From the NCBI GenBank assembly GCA_947176545.1, contig CAMWRB010000069.1, forward strand, positions 1 through 6,774: a DNA stretch of 6,774 nt, written 5' to 3'. The notes below the pieces were generated by a model, which saw only the letters and a list, made by a program, of their open reading frames with translations, made no database searches and was not told the DNA's origin. Position numbers and translations under genes: made by a program. Source of the stretch: an uncultured Porphyromonadaceae bacterium (lineage in GTDB: Bacteria; Bacteroidota; Bacteroidia; Bacteroidales; Muribaculaceae). Shown in pieces: positions 1-5,563 of this stretch. Position 1 is the first letter of the stretch. Each line of letters starts with the position of its first letter.

Positions 1-57
1 GTGATATGGCTTATTAAAATAATCAGAAATCAAAAATAATAGTAGAATAGTAGGCAT
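1..57 (-). CDS. Possible partial CDS, DUF4160-like N-terminus (cut by window edge)
   Basis: Reading leftwards from an ATG at 57, the frame stays open for 19 codons to the edge and gives MPTILLLFLISDYFNKPYH. The first eight residues resemble the usual start of small DUF4160 proteins (MPTI followed by hydrophobic residues), and the later FNKPYH could correspond to the family's aromatic-Asn-Pro-His stretch, but with about four residues fewer. DUF4160 proteins are short, of unknown function, and often lie in accessory DNA beside DUF2442 genes. No clear ribosome binding site precedes the ATG, which is not decisive in Bacteroidetes. It could equally be a chance frame or a decayed copy. The family link rests on memory of the N-terminal motif only. 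Confidence 0.25.
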   Translation of the reverse strand, partial: MPTILLLFLISDYFNKPYH

Positions 58-80
58 TTCACATTTTGGTTTATTATGGG

Positions 81-106
81 TCAGGGTCGTTGGGAAACGC
101 TCCTGA
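81..106. other. Short stem-loop between the ssrA terminator and the left-edge ORF
   Basis: TCAGG (81-85) pairs with CCTGA (102-106), and CGTT (88-91) pairs with AACG (96-99), separated by a 2x2 internal loop around a GGGA loop. No run of T follows on either strand, so it is not a convincing intrinsic terminator. It could be a second weak stop signal or a leader structure for the left-edge frame. Confidence 0.3.
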
Positions 107-114
107 TAGAAACA

Positions 115-142
115 AGAAAACGCCCCAAAAAGGACGTTTTCT
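115..142 (-). terminator. Rho-independent terminator downstream of ssrA
   Basis: Read on the minus strand, AGAAAACGTCC pairs with GGGCGTTTTCT, giving 11 base pairs including one U-G wobble, around a six-base T-rich loop; a T-rich stretch (TTGTTTC) follows. On the plus strand the same hairpin has a mismatch where the minus strand has the wobble, so the minus direction fits better. It lies about 60 bases past the tmRNA 3' end and is the natural end of the ssrA transcript. Confidence 0.6.
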
Positions 143-145
143 TTA

Positions 146-168
146 TTTCTGCCCCACTTTCTGCCCCA
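146..168. repeat. Tandem 11-base direct repeat beside the ssrA 3' end
   Basis: TTTCTGCCCCA occurs at 146-156 and again at 158-168, exactly 12 bases apart. Closely spaced short direct repeats next to a tRNA or tmRNA 3' end are typical of arm-type binding sites of tyrosine integrases. The repeat is plain in the sequence; the integrase link is an inference, and no integrase gene is visible in the window. Confidence 0.55.
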
Positions 169-184
169 TCATTTTGTAAATGAT
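168..184. repeat. 7-base inverted repeat with 3-base spacer
   Basis: ATCATTT (168-174) and AAATGAT (178-184) are perfect reverse complements around TGT. No T-run follows, so it is unlikely to end transcription. It sits between the direct repeats and the mature end of the tmRNA, 20 bases from position 204. It may belong to the same putative attachment site, or simply be part of the processed 3' trailer of pre-tmRNA. Confidence 0.4.
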
Positions 185-203
185 TGATTTTCAGCAGAGG
201 TTG

Positions 204-603
204 TGGAGATGGAGGGGATTGAACCCTCGTCCAAACGTGGACCCAATGGGCTTTCTACATGCTTAGTCTGTGAATTGATTTTCGAGATATGACAAGCTCA
301 CGACAACCAATCATATCCTTAGTCTTTATATCTCGGACAGACGGCAAGACTTCGTCTATCCTATTTCCGATTTTCTTAGCACCACCTTTTCCAAACGTCT
401 CGGAACGGGGCAATGGGGTGATGTCTCGTTTGCAACCCTGTGTCGCAAATTAAGGAATCCTACTCTATTCGGATTACGCAGCGAGAGCGTAATTGTTATT
501 TTCGCCAATTATAGGTTGATACTGTTGCGATTATAGAGTTTCAGCATCAAAACTCTGCATGCTTACCTACCGTGTCTACACGCTGTCAAAGCCAGTCATC
601 CCC
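204..603 (-). ncRNA. ssrA: Transfer-messenger RNA (tmRNA)
   Basis: tmRNA rescues stalled ribosomes: charged with alanine it enters an empty A site, and its internal reading frame adds a degradation tag. The 5' end at 603 reads GGGGATGACTGGCTTTGACA, the conserved tmRNA start. The 3' end carries a T-arm, GAGGG-TTCAATC-CCCTC (228-212), and closes with CATCTCC plus discriminator A at 204. The seven-base acceptor stem pairs GGGGATG with CATCTCC, with one G-U at the third pair. The bases after the discriminator are CAA, so the CCA tail is not encoded and must be added, as is usual in Bacteroidetes. The length of 400 bases suits the one-piece form. The tag frame lies at 506-474. It has its own promoter and terminator, and is separated from glnS upstream by a hairpin terminator. 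Confidence 0.95.
474..506 (-). other. tmRNA proteolysis-tag reading frame (GENNNYALAA)
   Basis: Read on the minus strand from the resume codon GGC at 506, the frame is GGC GAA AAT AAC AAT TAC GCT CTC GCT GCG TAA, coding GENNNYALAA before the stop at 476-474; the first alanine comes from the charged tmRNA itself. The ending ALAA is the degron recognised by ClpXP-type proteases. From memory, Bacteroides and Porphyromonas tags are GETNYALAA and GENNYALAA, so this tag appears one asparagine longer. Confidence 0.9.
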
Positions 604-640
604 GGTATGATACTATCAATCTTCAAAAGAAGACTGCAAA
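603..640 (-). promoter_or_regulatory. Probable ssrA promoter
   Basis: On the minus strand TTTG (640-637) is followed after 21 bases by TAGTATCA (615-608), a partial match to the Bacteroidetes -7 element TAnnTTTG. Transcription would start close to 603, the mature 5' end. The -33 element and the spacing are good, but the -7 element lacks the TTTG half, so the call is tentative. Confidence 0.35.
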
Positions 641-680
641 ATAAATAAAAAAATCGAATACGACATAATATCGTATTCGA
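641..680 (-). terminator. Rho-independent terminator downstream of glnS
   Basis: TCGAATACGA (654-663) and TCGTATTCGA (671-680) form a perfect ten-base stem with a seven-base loop. On the minus strand it is followed directly by seven Ts, an A and more T-rich sequence. It lies about 110 bases past the glnS stop and just upstream of the ssrA promoter, so it should keep glnS transcription out of ssrA. Confidence 0.75.
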
Positions 681-787
681 ATTTAACATAATTTAATAAA
701 ATGGTATCAGAATTGGATTATTGCTTAGACGCAAATCATCAATTTAGTGCTTTATACTCATTTTTATCTGATTGACACCGGTGAATA

Positions 788-2488
788 TTATTTCTTCATC
801 ATTTTAGCCCACGTATCCTTCAGACCGATTGTCTTGTTGAATACCGGATGCTCCTGAGTTGAGTCCGGGTCCACGGTATAATATCCCAATCGCTGGAACT
901 GATAATGGTCGCCTGCTTTGATTCTTTCGGCAAGCCAAGGTTCAAGCATGACATTTTCACGTATCTTCAGAGACTCCGGATTCAAAAGGTCACGAAAATC
1001 ACCTTCGGCCGATGAGGGGTCCTCAACAGCAAACAGCCGGTCATAATCACGCACCTCTGCACACACAGCTGTTGGAACACTTACCCAATGCAACGTCCCC
1101 TTGACTTTTCTGTCTGACCCGGGCATTCCGCTGAGAGTGTCGGGATAATATTCAGCATATATCTCCTCTATCTCACCATTTTCATTCTTTTTAACACCCG
1201 TACATTTTATAATGTAAGCTCCCTTCAGACGAACCTCCTTATCCGGAGAGAGACGGAAGAATTTTTTGGGAGGATTTTCCATAAAGTCTTCTCGTTCAAT
1301 CCACAACTCACGTGTGAAAGGCATCTCATGCTTACCTTCTGAAGGATTCTCAGGATTATTTTCCATCGACATCATCTCAGTCTTACCTTCAGGATAATTG
1401 GTCAGTATCAGCTTGACCGGATTCTGAACAACGCTGACACGAGTAGCTGTCTTATTGAGGTCTTCACGCACCGAGTGTTCAAGCAATTCAATATGATTGA
1501 GAGCCTCATAACGTGTATAACCTATACGATTGACAAAGTCCTTGATAGAGGATGGGGTATATCCGCGACGACGCAGACCGCATATGGTTGGCATACGGGG
1601 GTCATCCCAACCTCTTACAAGCCCCTCTTTCACAAGTTGCAGAAGCTTGCGTTTGGACATTACCGTATAGGTCAGGTTCAGTCGATTGAACTCTATCTGT
1701 CGCGGACAATAGGACTCGTCGGCAAGTTCCTTGACAAAATATTCATAAAGGGGACGGTGAGGTACAAATTCCAATGTACAAATGGAGTGAGTGACACCCT
1801 CGAAGTAGTCGCTCTGACCGTGAGCAAAATCATACATGGGGTAGACTTTCCACTTTTCACCCGTACGCCAGTGAGGAGTATGAATGATGCGATACATTAT
1901 CGGGTCACGGAAATGCATGTTGCTGCTCGCCATATCTATCTTGGCACGAAGCACCATCGCACCATCAGGAAATTCACCCGCATTCATTCTTTGGAACAGG
2001 TCAAGATTTTCCTCTATTGGACGATTTCGATAAGGACTGTCCACTCCGGGCTGGGTAGGAGTGCCTTTCTGAGCGGCAATCTCCTCGGAGGTCTGCTCAT
2101 CAACATATGCCTTACCCTCTTTAATCATACGTACAGCCAAATCATACAGCTGAGGGAAATAATCGCTCGCATAATACAGGCGGTCACCCCAATCATAGCC
2201 AAGCCAATGAATATCGCGCTTGATAGCTTCTACATATTCGGTATCCTCTTTCTGGGGATTTGTGTCATCAAAACGAAGATTGCAGGTCCCCCCGAATTTT
2301 TCAGCCGCGCCAAAGTCCATGATAAAAGCTTTTGCATGACCGATGTGCAAGTAGCCGTTGGGTTCCGGGGGAAAACGTGTACTCAATCTTCCTCCGTTCT
2401 TACCGGCTGCCAAATCCTCTTTTATCTCCTGTTCGATAAAGTTCAGACCACCCTCTTCAACAGGTATTTCTTCTTTAATCTCTGTCAT
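788..2488 (-). CDS. glnS: Glutaminyl-tRNA synthetase (GlnRS)
   Basis: Cytoplasmic class I aminoacyl-tRNA synthetase that joins glutamine to tRNA-Gln using ATP. At 566 residues it is close to the E. coli enzyme (554). The class I motifs are present: PPEPNGYLHIGH, with HIGH at residues 48-51, and VMSKR at 276-280. FDDTNP (73-78) and HSICTLEF (234-241) are GlnRS-type signatures. The C-terminal half, from about residue 340, should form the two anticodon-binding beta-barrels; it contains a polar stretch rich in Glu, Asn and Pro (MENNPENPSEGK) that may be a lineage-specific loop. I chose the ATG at 2488 (MTEIKEE). An in-frame ATG at 2530 would add 14 residues that do not look like the family's N-terminus. 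No strong Shine-Dalgarno is seen. It is a single-gene unit, with a TAnnTTTG element about 130 bases upstream and a terminator at 641-680. It diverges from the LRR gene. Confidence 0.97.
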   Translation of the reverse strand: MTEIKEEIPVEEGGLNFIEQEIKEDLAAGKNGGRLSTRFPPEPNGYLHIGHAKAFIMDFGAAEKFGGTCNLRFDDTNPQKEDTEYVEAIKRDIHWLGYDWGDRLYYASDYFPQLYDLAVRMIKEGKAYVDEQTSEEIAAQKGTPTQPGVDSPYRNRPIEENLDLFQRMNAGEFPDGAMVLRAKIDMASSNMHFRDPIMYRIIHTPHWRTGEKWKVYPMYDFAHGQSDYFEGVTHSICTLEFVPHRPLYEYFVKELADESYCPRQIEFNRLNLTYTVMSKRKLLQLVKEGLVRGWDDPRMPTICGLRRRGYTPSSIKDFVNRIGYTRYEALNHIELLEHSVREDLNKTATRVSVVQNPVKLILTNYPEGKTEMMSMENNPENPSEGKHEMPFTRELWIEREDFMENPPKKFFRLSPDKEVRLKGAYIIKCTGVKKNENGEIEEIYAEYYPDTLSGMPGSDRKVKGTLHWVSVPTAVCAEVRDYDRLFAVEDPSSAEGDFRDLLNPESLKIRENVMLEPWLAERIKAGDHYQFQRLGYYTVDPDSTQEHPVFNKTIGLKDTWAKMMKK

Positions 2489-2616
2489 AGTTAGACCTAT
2501 ATAGCAATTTATTATTATCTGTTTCAACAACGGTTCTCCCGATACTTCAATCGCACTATTGGGTTTCTGAGCGATTTTTGAATATCAAGGAAGGTCCTGT
2601 TGATGCATCCTGAACG

Positions 2617-2624
2617 CAAAGATA
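2617..2624 (-). promoter_or_regulatory. -7 element of the glnS promoter
   Basis: The minus strand reads TATCTTTG, a full match to the Bacteroidetes TAnnTTTG element, 129 bases upstream of the glnS ATG. No clear TTTG lies at -33. Transcription would begin near 2610, leaving a leader of about 120 bases in which I see no strong fold. Confidence 0.5.
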
Positions 2625-2678
2625 ATCAAAAAATAGCTATCTTTTAGATTATTCGCTTCTGTTATTGCCATTTTTTAT

Positions 2679-2686
2679 TAATTTTG
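2679..2686 (+). promoter_or_regulatory. -7 element of the LRR gene promoter, six bases from the ATG
   Basis: TAATTTTG matches TAnnTTTG fully and ends 6 bases before the ATG at 2693. Transcription from such an element normally begins a few bases after its G, that is around 2690-2693, which leaves no room for a ribosome binding site. The -33 region (about 2655-2660) has no good TTTG. The glnS -7 element lies 55 bases away on the other strand, so the two promoters overlap back to back. Confidence 0.5.
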
Positions 2687-2692
2687 CGTGAT

Positions 2693-4285
2693 ATGAATAG
2701 AACTCTTCTGACATCCTTGTCTCTTCTCGCTACTTTTTCCGCTTTCGCAGGAGAAATTATTACGTATAATAACATCGATTTTACAGTTATTTCTACAGAA
2801 AATAACATACTTGAAGTTTGCCAAATAAAAGAAGAGGAAGACGTCCAAGAGCTTGTCATCCCCGGTTCGTTTCAACTCGACGACATAACATACAAAGTGG
2901 AGGGTATAGGTTATCAAGCATTTACGGAATTACAGCAGACGACTTCCGTCACTATTGAAGAGGGAATTATTTATCTTGACGAGTTGGCTTTTTACGGAAA
3001 TTCATGTATCGAGACCGTTAGACTGCCTCACTCTTTGCAATCATTGGGAGATGCTTGCTTTCAGAATTGCACGGCTCTTGCCAATATCATTATTCCGGAG
3101 AATGTTAAAGATTTCGGCAATTATGTATTCTACGGATGCGAAACCCTAAGCTCAGTCATTCTGACAAACGACATGACTGAAGTTCCGGAATATACTTTTT
3201 ATGGCTGCAAATCCCTTACTGGCATAGAGATTCCATCGTCCGTTACGGAAATTGAGACTTTCTCTTTCTGTAACTGCATTGCCCTCAAGGATTTGAAAAT
3301 AAAGGGAGACATTAAGACAATCAGGCATAATGCATTCCGTAATTGTAACTCTCTGACTGAATTACCCGTTTCAGCTGATACGGAATATATTGGTGATAAC
3401 GCTTTCGAAGGTTGTACATCTATAACCGACCTTGACCTTTCTATCATTGACGCCAAGTGGGGTGAGGGGGTTTTCTTCGGATGCACCTCGATACGAAGGG
3501 TTACTCTTCCTAACAATCTCCAAAGAATTGAGAACGCTACATTTGCTGACTGTTCATCTCTATCCCAAGTCATCTTCACCGACTCACTTACAGAAATAGG
3601 GGAGAGAGCGTTTGCCAATTGTCACTCTCTGACCGGAATCACATTCCCTGAAAACCTGACACTGATTGACAAATATGCCTTTACAGGAGACGGATTGCAA
3701 CACATCTTTTTCAATAACTCATCTGCTGTAATAGGAGAAGGCGTCTTTGAAAACAACGTATCGTTAACAAAAATCAACATAAGCGGAGTGACTGAGATAG
3801 GGGACAGGGCATTTGCAAACTGCATCGGCTTGCAGGAGATTGAGATTGATAACAAGGTACACACGATTGGCACATATGCCTTTGAAAACTGTCCGGCATT
3901 GATGATAATCTATATGCGCTCACCAATCCCTCCGACCATTACCATCAATACATTTCCGAAATATGTAGAGGATTATGCTACTCTCTATGTCATGGATGGC
4001 TACCGACGTGTATATGCCCTGGCCACATACTGGGAGCGCTTTCTCAATATTCATGAGAGTCATAATTTCCCCTCCGGTATAACCACGGACATTACGAAAG
4101 ATGTTGCAATCAGTGTATATGACTCAACGCTACATATTGAGAATTATATAGGGACATTGACTATCTATACTTTGGACGGCAGACTCGTATCATCTTCATA
4201 CAGCAACGGCAACTCAATCTTTGTTCTACCTAACGGTTTGTATATTCTGATGCTTAATGGTACTCACAGGAGTATTATTATATGA
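2693..4285 (+). CDS. Secreted BspA-like leucine-rich-repeat protein with C-terminal sorting-like domain
   Basis: A 530-residue exported protein. Residues 1-19 (ending SAFA, before GEI) form a Sec signal peptide. Residues of about 70-405 hold some 15 repeats of 21-24 residues of the LRR_5/BspA type, each with a pattern like IG..AF.NC.SL..I..P..(L/V)..I. Residues 408-456 match the usual last cap of this family (S.IPP....F......LYV..GY...YA....W..F..I.E). The tail, 457-530, contains TIYTLDGRLV and LPNGLYILMLNG, resembling type A C-terminal sorting domains of the type IX secretion system or the related tails of gut Bacteroidales. BspA family members bind host proteins or other bacteria; the ligand here cannot be told. 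Cys recurs in most repeats, as is common in the family. I chose ATG 2693 because a TTG at 2684 would overlap the promoter and put RD before the signal peptide. Confidence 0.9.
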   Translation: MNRTLLTSLSLLATFSAFAGEIITYNNIDFTVISTENNILEVCQIKEEEDVQELVIPGSFQLDDITYKVEGIGYQAFTELQQTTSVTIEEGIIYLDELAFYGNSCIETVRLPHSLQSLGDACFQNCTALANIIIPENVKDFGNYVFYGCETLSSVILTNDMTEVPEYTFYGCKSLTGIEIPSSVTEIETFSFCNCIALKDLKIKGDIKTIRHNAFRNCNSLTELPVSADTEYIGDNAFEGCTSITDLDLSIIDAKWGEGVFFGCTSIRRVTLPNNLQRIENATFADCSSLSQVIFTDSLTEIGERAFANCHSLTGITFPENLTLIDKYAFTGDGLQHIFFNNSSAVIGEGVFENNVSLTKINISGVTEIGDRAFANCIGLQEIEIDNKVHTIGTYAFENCPALMIIYMRSPIPPTITINTFPKYVEDYATLYVMDGYRRVYALATYWERFLNIHESHNFPSGITTDITKDVAISVYDSTLHIENYIGTLTIYTLDGRLVSSSYSNGNSIFVLPNGLYILMLNGTHRSIII

Positions 4286-4293
4286 ATCCCTTA

Positions 4294-4309
4294 CCGGAAT
4301 GTTCTCCGG
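4294..4309. other. Small CCGGA/TCCGG stem-loop after the LRR gene
   Basis: CCGGA (4294-4298) pairs with TCCGG (4305-4309) around a six-base loop, 8 bases after the LRR stop codon. No T-run follows. It may protect the mRNA 3' end or be chance. Confidence 0.25.
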
Positions 4310-4338
4310 CAGGTGATAAATCCCGCAGGAGGTAATTC

Positions 4339-4370
4339 ATGCGAAGTGGAAACTGCGCATTTCGGATTTT
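4339..4370 (+). terminator. Possible terminator of the LRR gene
   Basis: ATGCG (4339-4343) pairs with CGCAT (4356-4360) and AGT (4345-4347) with ACT (4352-4354), with a single A-G mismatch and a GGAA tetraloop. TTTCGGATTTTATT follows. It is the best hairpin in the 262-base gap between the LRR gene and the sigma factor, but the T-tract is interrupted. Apart from this, the smaller hairpin before it and the sigma promoter, I see nothing else in the gap. Confidence 0.4.
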
Positions 4371-4413
4371 ATTGTGTCATTAACATTTTTTATGATAAAT
4401 ATGAGTGCCAAAA

Positions 4414-4445
4414 TTTGTTTCTGGCGCGATTTTTGACTATATTTG
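4414..4445 (+). promoter_or_regulatory. Promoter of the ECF sigma gene
   Basis: TTTG (4414-4417), then 20 bases, then TATATTTG (4438-4445): a full match to both Bacteroidetes housekeeping promoter elements at the right spacing. Start of transcription is expected near 4450, giving an A-rich leader of about 100 bases with no evident stem-loop. The housekeeping form suggests basal transcription by the primary sigma factor, not only self-activation. Confidence 0.75.
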
Positions 4446-4547
4446 CATTAGAAAAGAAAAAAGATATAAACCCATAATTAAAATCACACTTTAGAAAACC
4501 GTCTGCCTATAGAATATACCTCTACCCAACCAATCAATAGAGAAAAA

Positions 4548-5138
4548 ATGGCAAAATACAAAAGCATGACTGACGAGCAGCTGGTCAAGGCTTATGAGAA
4601 TGGTAGCAATGATGCATTTGACATCCTTCTCAAACGTCACAAAGAACGAGTATTCAATTACATCCTGCGCATCGTAAAACAGGAGGATGTGGCTAATGAC
4701 ATATTCCAGGAAACATTTGTCAAGGCTATTATGACCATTAAGCAAGGACGATATACAGAGAATGGTAAATTCCCTGCATGGATATCCCGTATTGCTCACA
4801 ATCTTATAATAGACCACTATCGTCAGGAGAAAGCAGAGAATCTGCAGAGCACCGACATCGAAGATTACAATATTCTTAATTCTAAAGAATTGTGTGAGGC
4901 TACTATCGAAGATAACATTATCTCCGAGCAAATTACAAATGATATCCGAACACTGATTGAGCAGCTTCCGGATTTACAAAAGGAAGTACTCAAACTGAGA
5001 TATTACGCCAATCTTTCATTCAAAGAGATTGCGCAAAATACCGGTGTGAGTATCAACACCGCTCTTGGTAGAATGAGATATGCCATCATCAATCTCAGAC
5101 GGCTGGCAAGCGAAAAAGATATCGCTCTAACCGTGTGA
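4548..5138 (+). CDS. ECF-family RNA polymerase sigma factor
   Basis: An alternative sigma factor of the sigma-70 ECF group, 196 residues, with only regions 2 and 4. Region 2 covers about residues 25-95: DVANDIFQETF (47-57) is the region 2.2 core-polymerase contact, and FPAWISRIAHNLIIDHYR (75-92) corresponds to the -10 recognition part. An acidic linker (about 100-128) joins it to region 4 (about 135-187), where LSFKEIAQNTGVSINTALGRMRYA is the helix-turn-helix for the -35 region. The ATG at 4548 is preceded by purine-rich AGAGAAAAA. Most ECF factors are held by an anti-sigma encoded next to them; here the next plus-strand gene is 230 bases away, codes for 48 residues, and does not resemble one. 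The sigma gene therefore seems a single-gene unit, and its regulon cannot be read from the window. Confidence 0.95.
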   Translation: MAKYKSMTDEQLVKAYENGSNDAFDILLKRHKERVFNYILRIVKQEDVANDIFQETFVKAIMTIKQGRYTENGKFPAWISRIAHNLIIDHYRQEKAENLQSTDIEDYNILNSKELCEATIEDNIISEQITNDIRTLIEQLPDLQKEVLKLRYYANLSFKEIAQNTGVSINTALGRMRYAIINLRRLASEKDIALTV

Positions 5139-5207
5139 TGAAAACTGCATACACGGACTTTGGTAAAGTCCTCCCGCTACCATTCTCACTCAATTTTGTC
5201 TATAAGT

Positions 5208-5260
5208 AACGTATCGCTTAAATCCCAATCGTGATTCAGGCGATGCGTTTTAAGTTTTAT
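5208..5260 (+). terminator. Terminator of the ECF sigma gene
   Basis: AACGTATCGCT (5208-5218) pairs with GGCGATGCGTT (5239-5249), eleven pairs with two U-G wobbles that form only in the plus-strand RNA; AATC (5221-5224) and GATT (5233-5236) extend it inside. TTTAAGTTTTAT follows. A smaller perfect hairpin, GGACTTT-GGT-AAAGTCC at 5155-5171, lies between the stop codon and this one. Confidence 0.55.
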
Positions 5261-5275
5261 AACATTTCTTCCGGA

Positions 5276-5286
5276 TTAGAGTCTAA
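5276..5286. repeat. 11-base perfect palindrome TTAGA-G-TCTAA
   Basis: TTAGA and TCTAA are reverse complements around one G, 82 bases upstream of the small ORF. The size and symmetry would suit a dimeric regulator, but a palindrome this short in AT-rich DNA can occur by chance. Confidence 0.3.
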
Positions 5287-5290
5287 AATA

Positions 5291-5326
5291 TTCAATTTTT
5301 TTATATCGTTATTAAATAAAATTGAA
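5291..5326. repeat. AT-rich inverted repeat upstream of the small ORF
   Basis: TTCAATTTT (5291-5299) and AAAATTGAA (5318-5326) are perfect nine-base arms around an 18-base AT-rich spacer. It is too AT-rich for a good terminator. It lies just upstream of the small ORF's promoter-like element and could be an operator or a curved-DNA site. Confidence 0.35.
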
Positions 5327-5356
5327 TCAATGGCGTTATTATAGTGTAATCTATAA

Positions 5357-5364
5357 AATCTTTG
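5357..5364 (+). promoter_or_regulatory. -7-like element three bases before the small ORF
   Basis: AATCTTTG matches TAnnTTTG except at the first base and ends 3 bases before the ATG at 5368. No TTTG is seen at the right distance for -33. If used, the transcript would start at or within a few bases of the ATG, a leaderless arrangement like that of the LRR gene. Confidence 0.3.
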
Positions 5365-5367
5365 CCT

Positions 5368-5514
5368 ATGACGAAAACGTCTACTTCAAGCTCTAAACAA
5401 GTGAAATCTGAATGTACTCAGCTAAAGTCACCTAAAAGCTCCACAATTACATACATACGCCAGTTCGCTCACGCGTATACCGTTATAGCCGGAGTAGGAA
5501 TGATGCTCAATTAA
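5368..5514 (+). CDS. Small protein of 48 residues, unknown function
   Basis: From the ATG at 5368 to the TAA at 5512-5514. Residues 1-25 are polar and basic, rich in Ser, Thr and Lys, with one Cys (16). Residues 28-38 read TYIRQFAHAYT, an amphipathic-looking helix, followed by a hydrophobic end, VIAGVGMMLN. The I(R/K)QFA(R/H)xY stretch followed by a short hydrophobic tail ending in Asn recalls small uncharacterised proteins that I believe are common in Bacteroidales, though I cannot search for them here. It is too long and too hydrophobic at the end for a simple leader peptide, and has no signal peptide or full membrane span. It is flanked by the sigma terminator and a very strong terminator at 5564, so it is a self-contained transcription unit. 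No function is proposed; a chance ORF is the alternative. Confidence 0.55.
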   Translation: MTKTSTSSSKQVKSECTQLKSPKSSTITYIRQFAHAYTVIAGVGMMLN

Positions 5515-5535
5515 TGCGTAACGCAGTGCTTAGCA
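5515..5535. repeat. Two adjacent short palindromes after the small ORF
   Basis: TGCGT-A-ACGCA (5515-5525) and TGCT-T-AGCA (5527-5535) are each perfect and lie one base apart, immediately after the stop codon of the small ORF. They may fold in the mRNA 3' end or bind a protein. Confidence 0.35.
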
Positions 5536-5563
5536 TGGTTTCACTTGATTATTAAAAAAGTAT

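Noticed and set aside
115..184. Repeats near ssrA as a CRISPR array
   Set aside because: There are only two repeat copies, 11 bases long with a 1-base gap, which does not fit a repeat-spacer pattern; no cas gene is present.
1475..2494. Plus-strand open frame of 339 codons inside glnS
   Set aside because: It lies wholly antisense to a clear GlnRS gene with intact motifs, and its translation shows no recognisable domain. It reflects the codon pattern of glnS.
2489..2530. Upstream ATG adding 14 residues to GlnRS
   Set aside because: The added residues (MLKQIIINCYIGLT) do not resemble GlnRS N-termini, and the ATG at 2488 already gives a length slightly above the family norm.
3199..3873. Two minus-strand frames (139 and 83 codons) inside the LRR gene
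   Set aside because: Their repeated motifs (such as NALSPISV) are the reverse reading of the LRR repeats, so they are shadows.
4491..4931. Minus-strand frame of 146 codons overlapping the sigma gene
   Set aside because: Antisense to the well-supported ECF sigma factor and its leader, with no family features.
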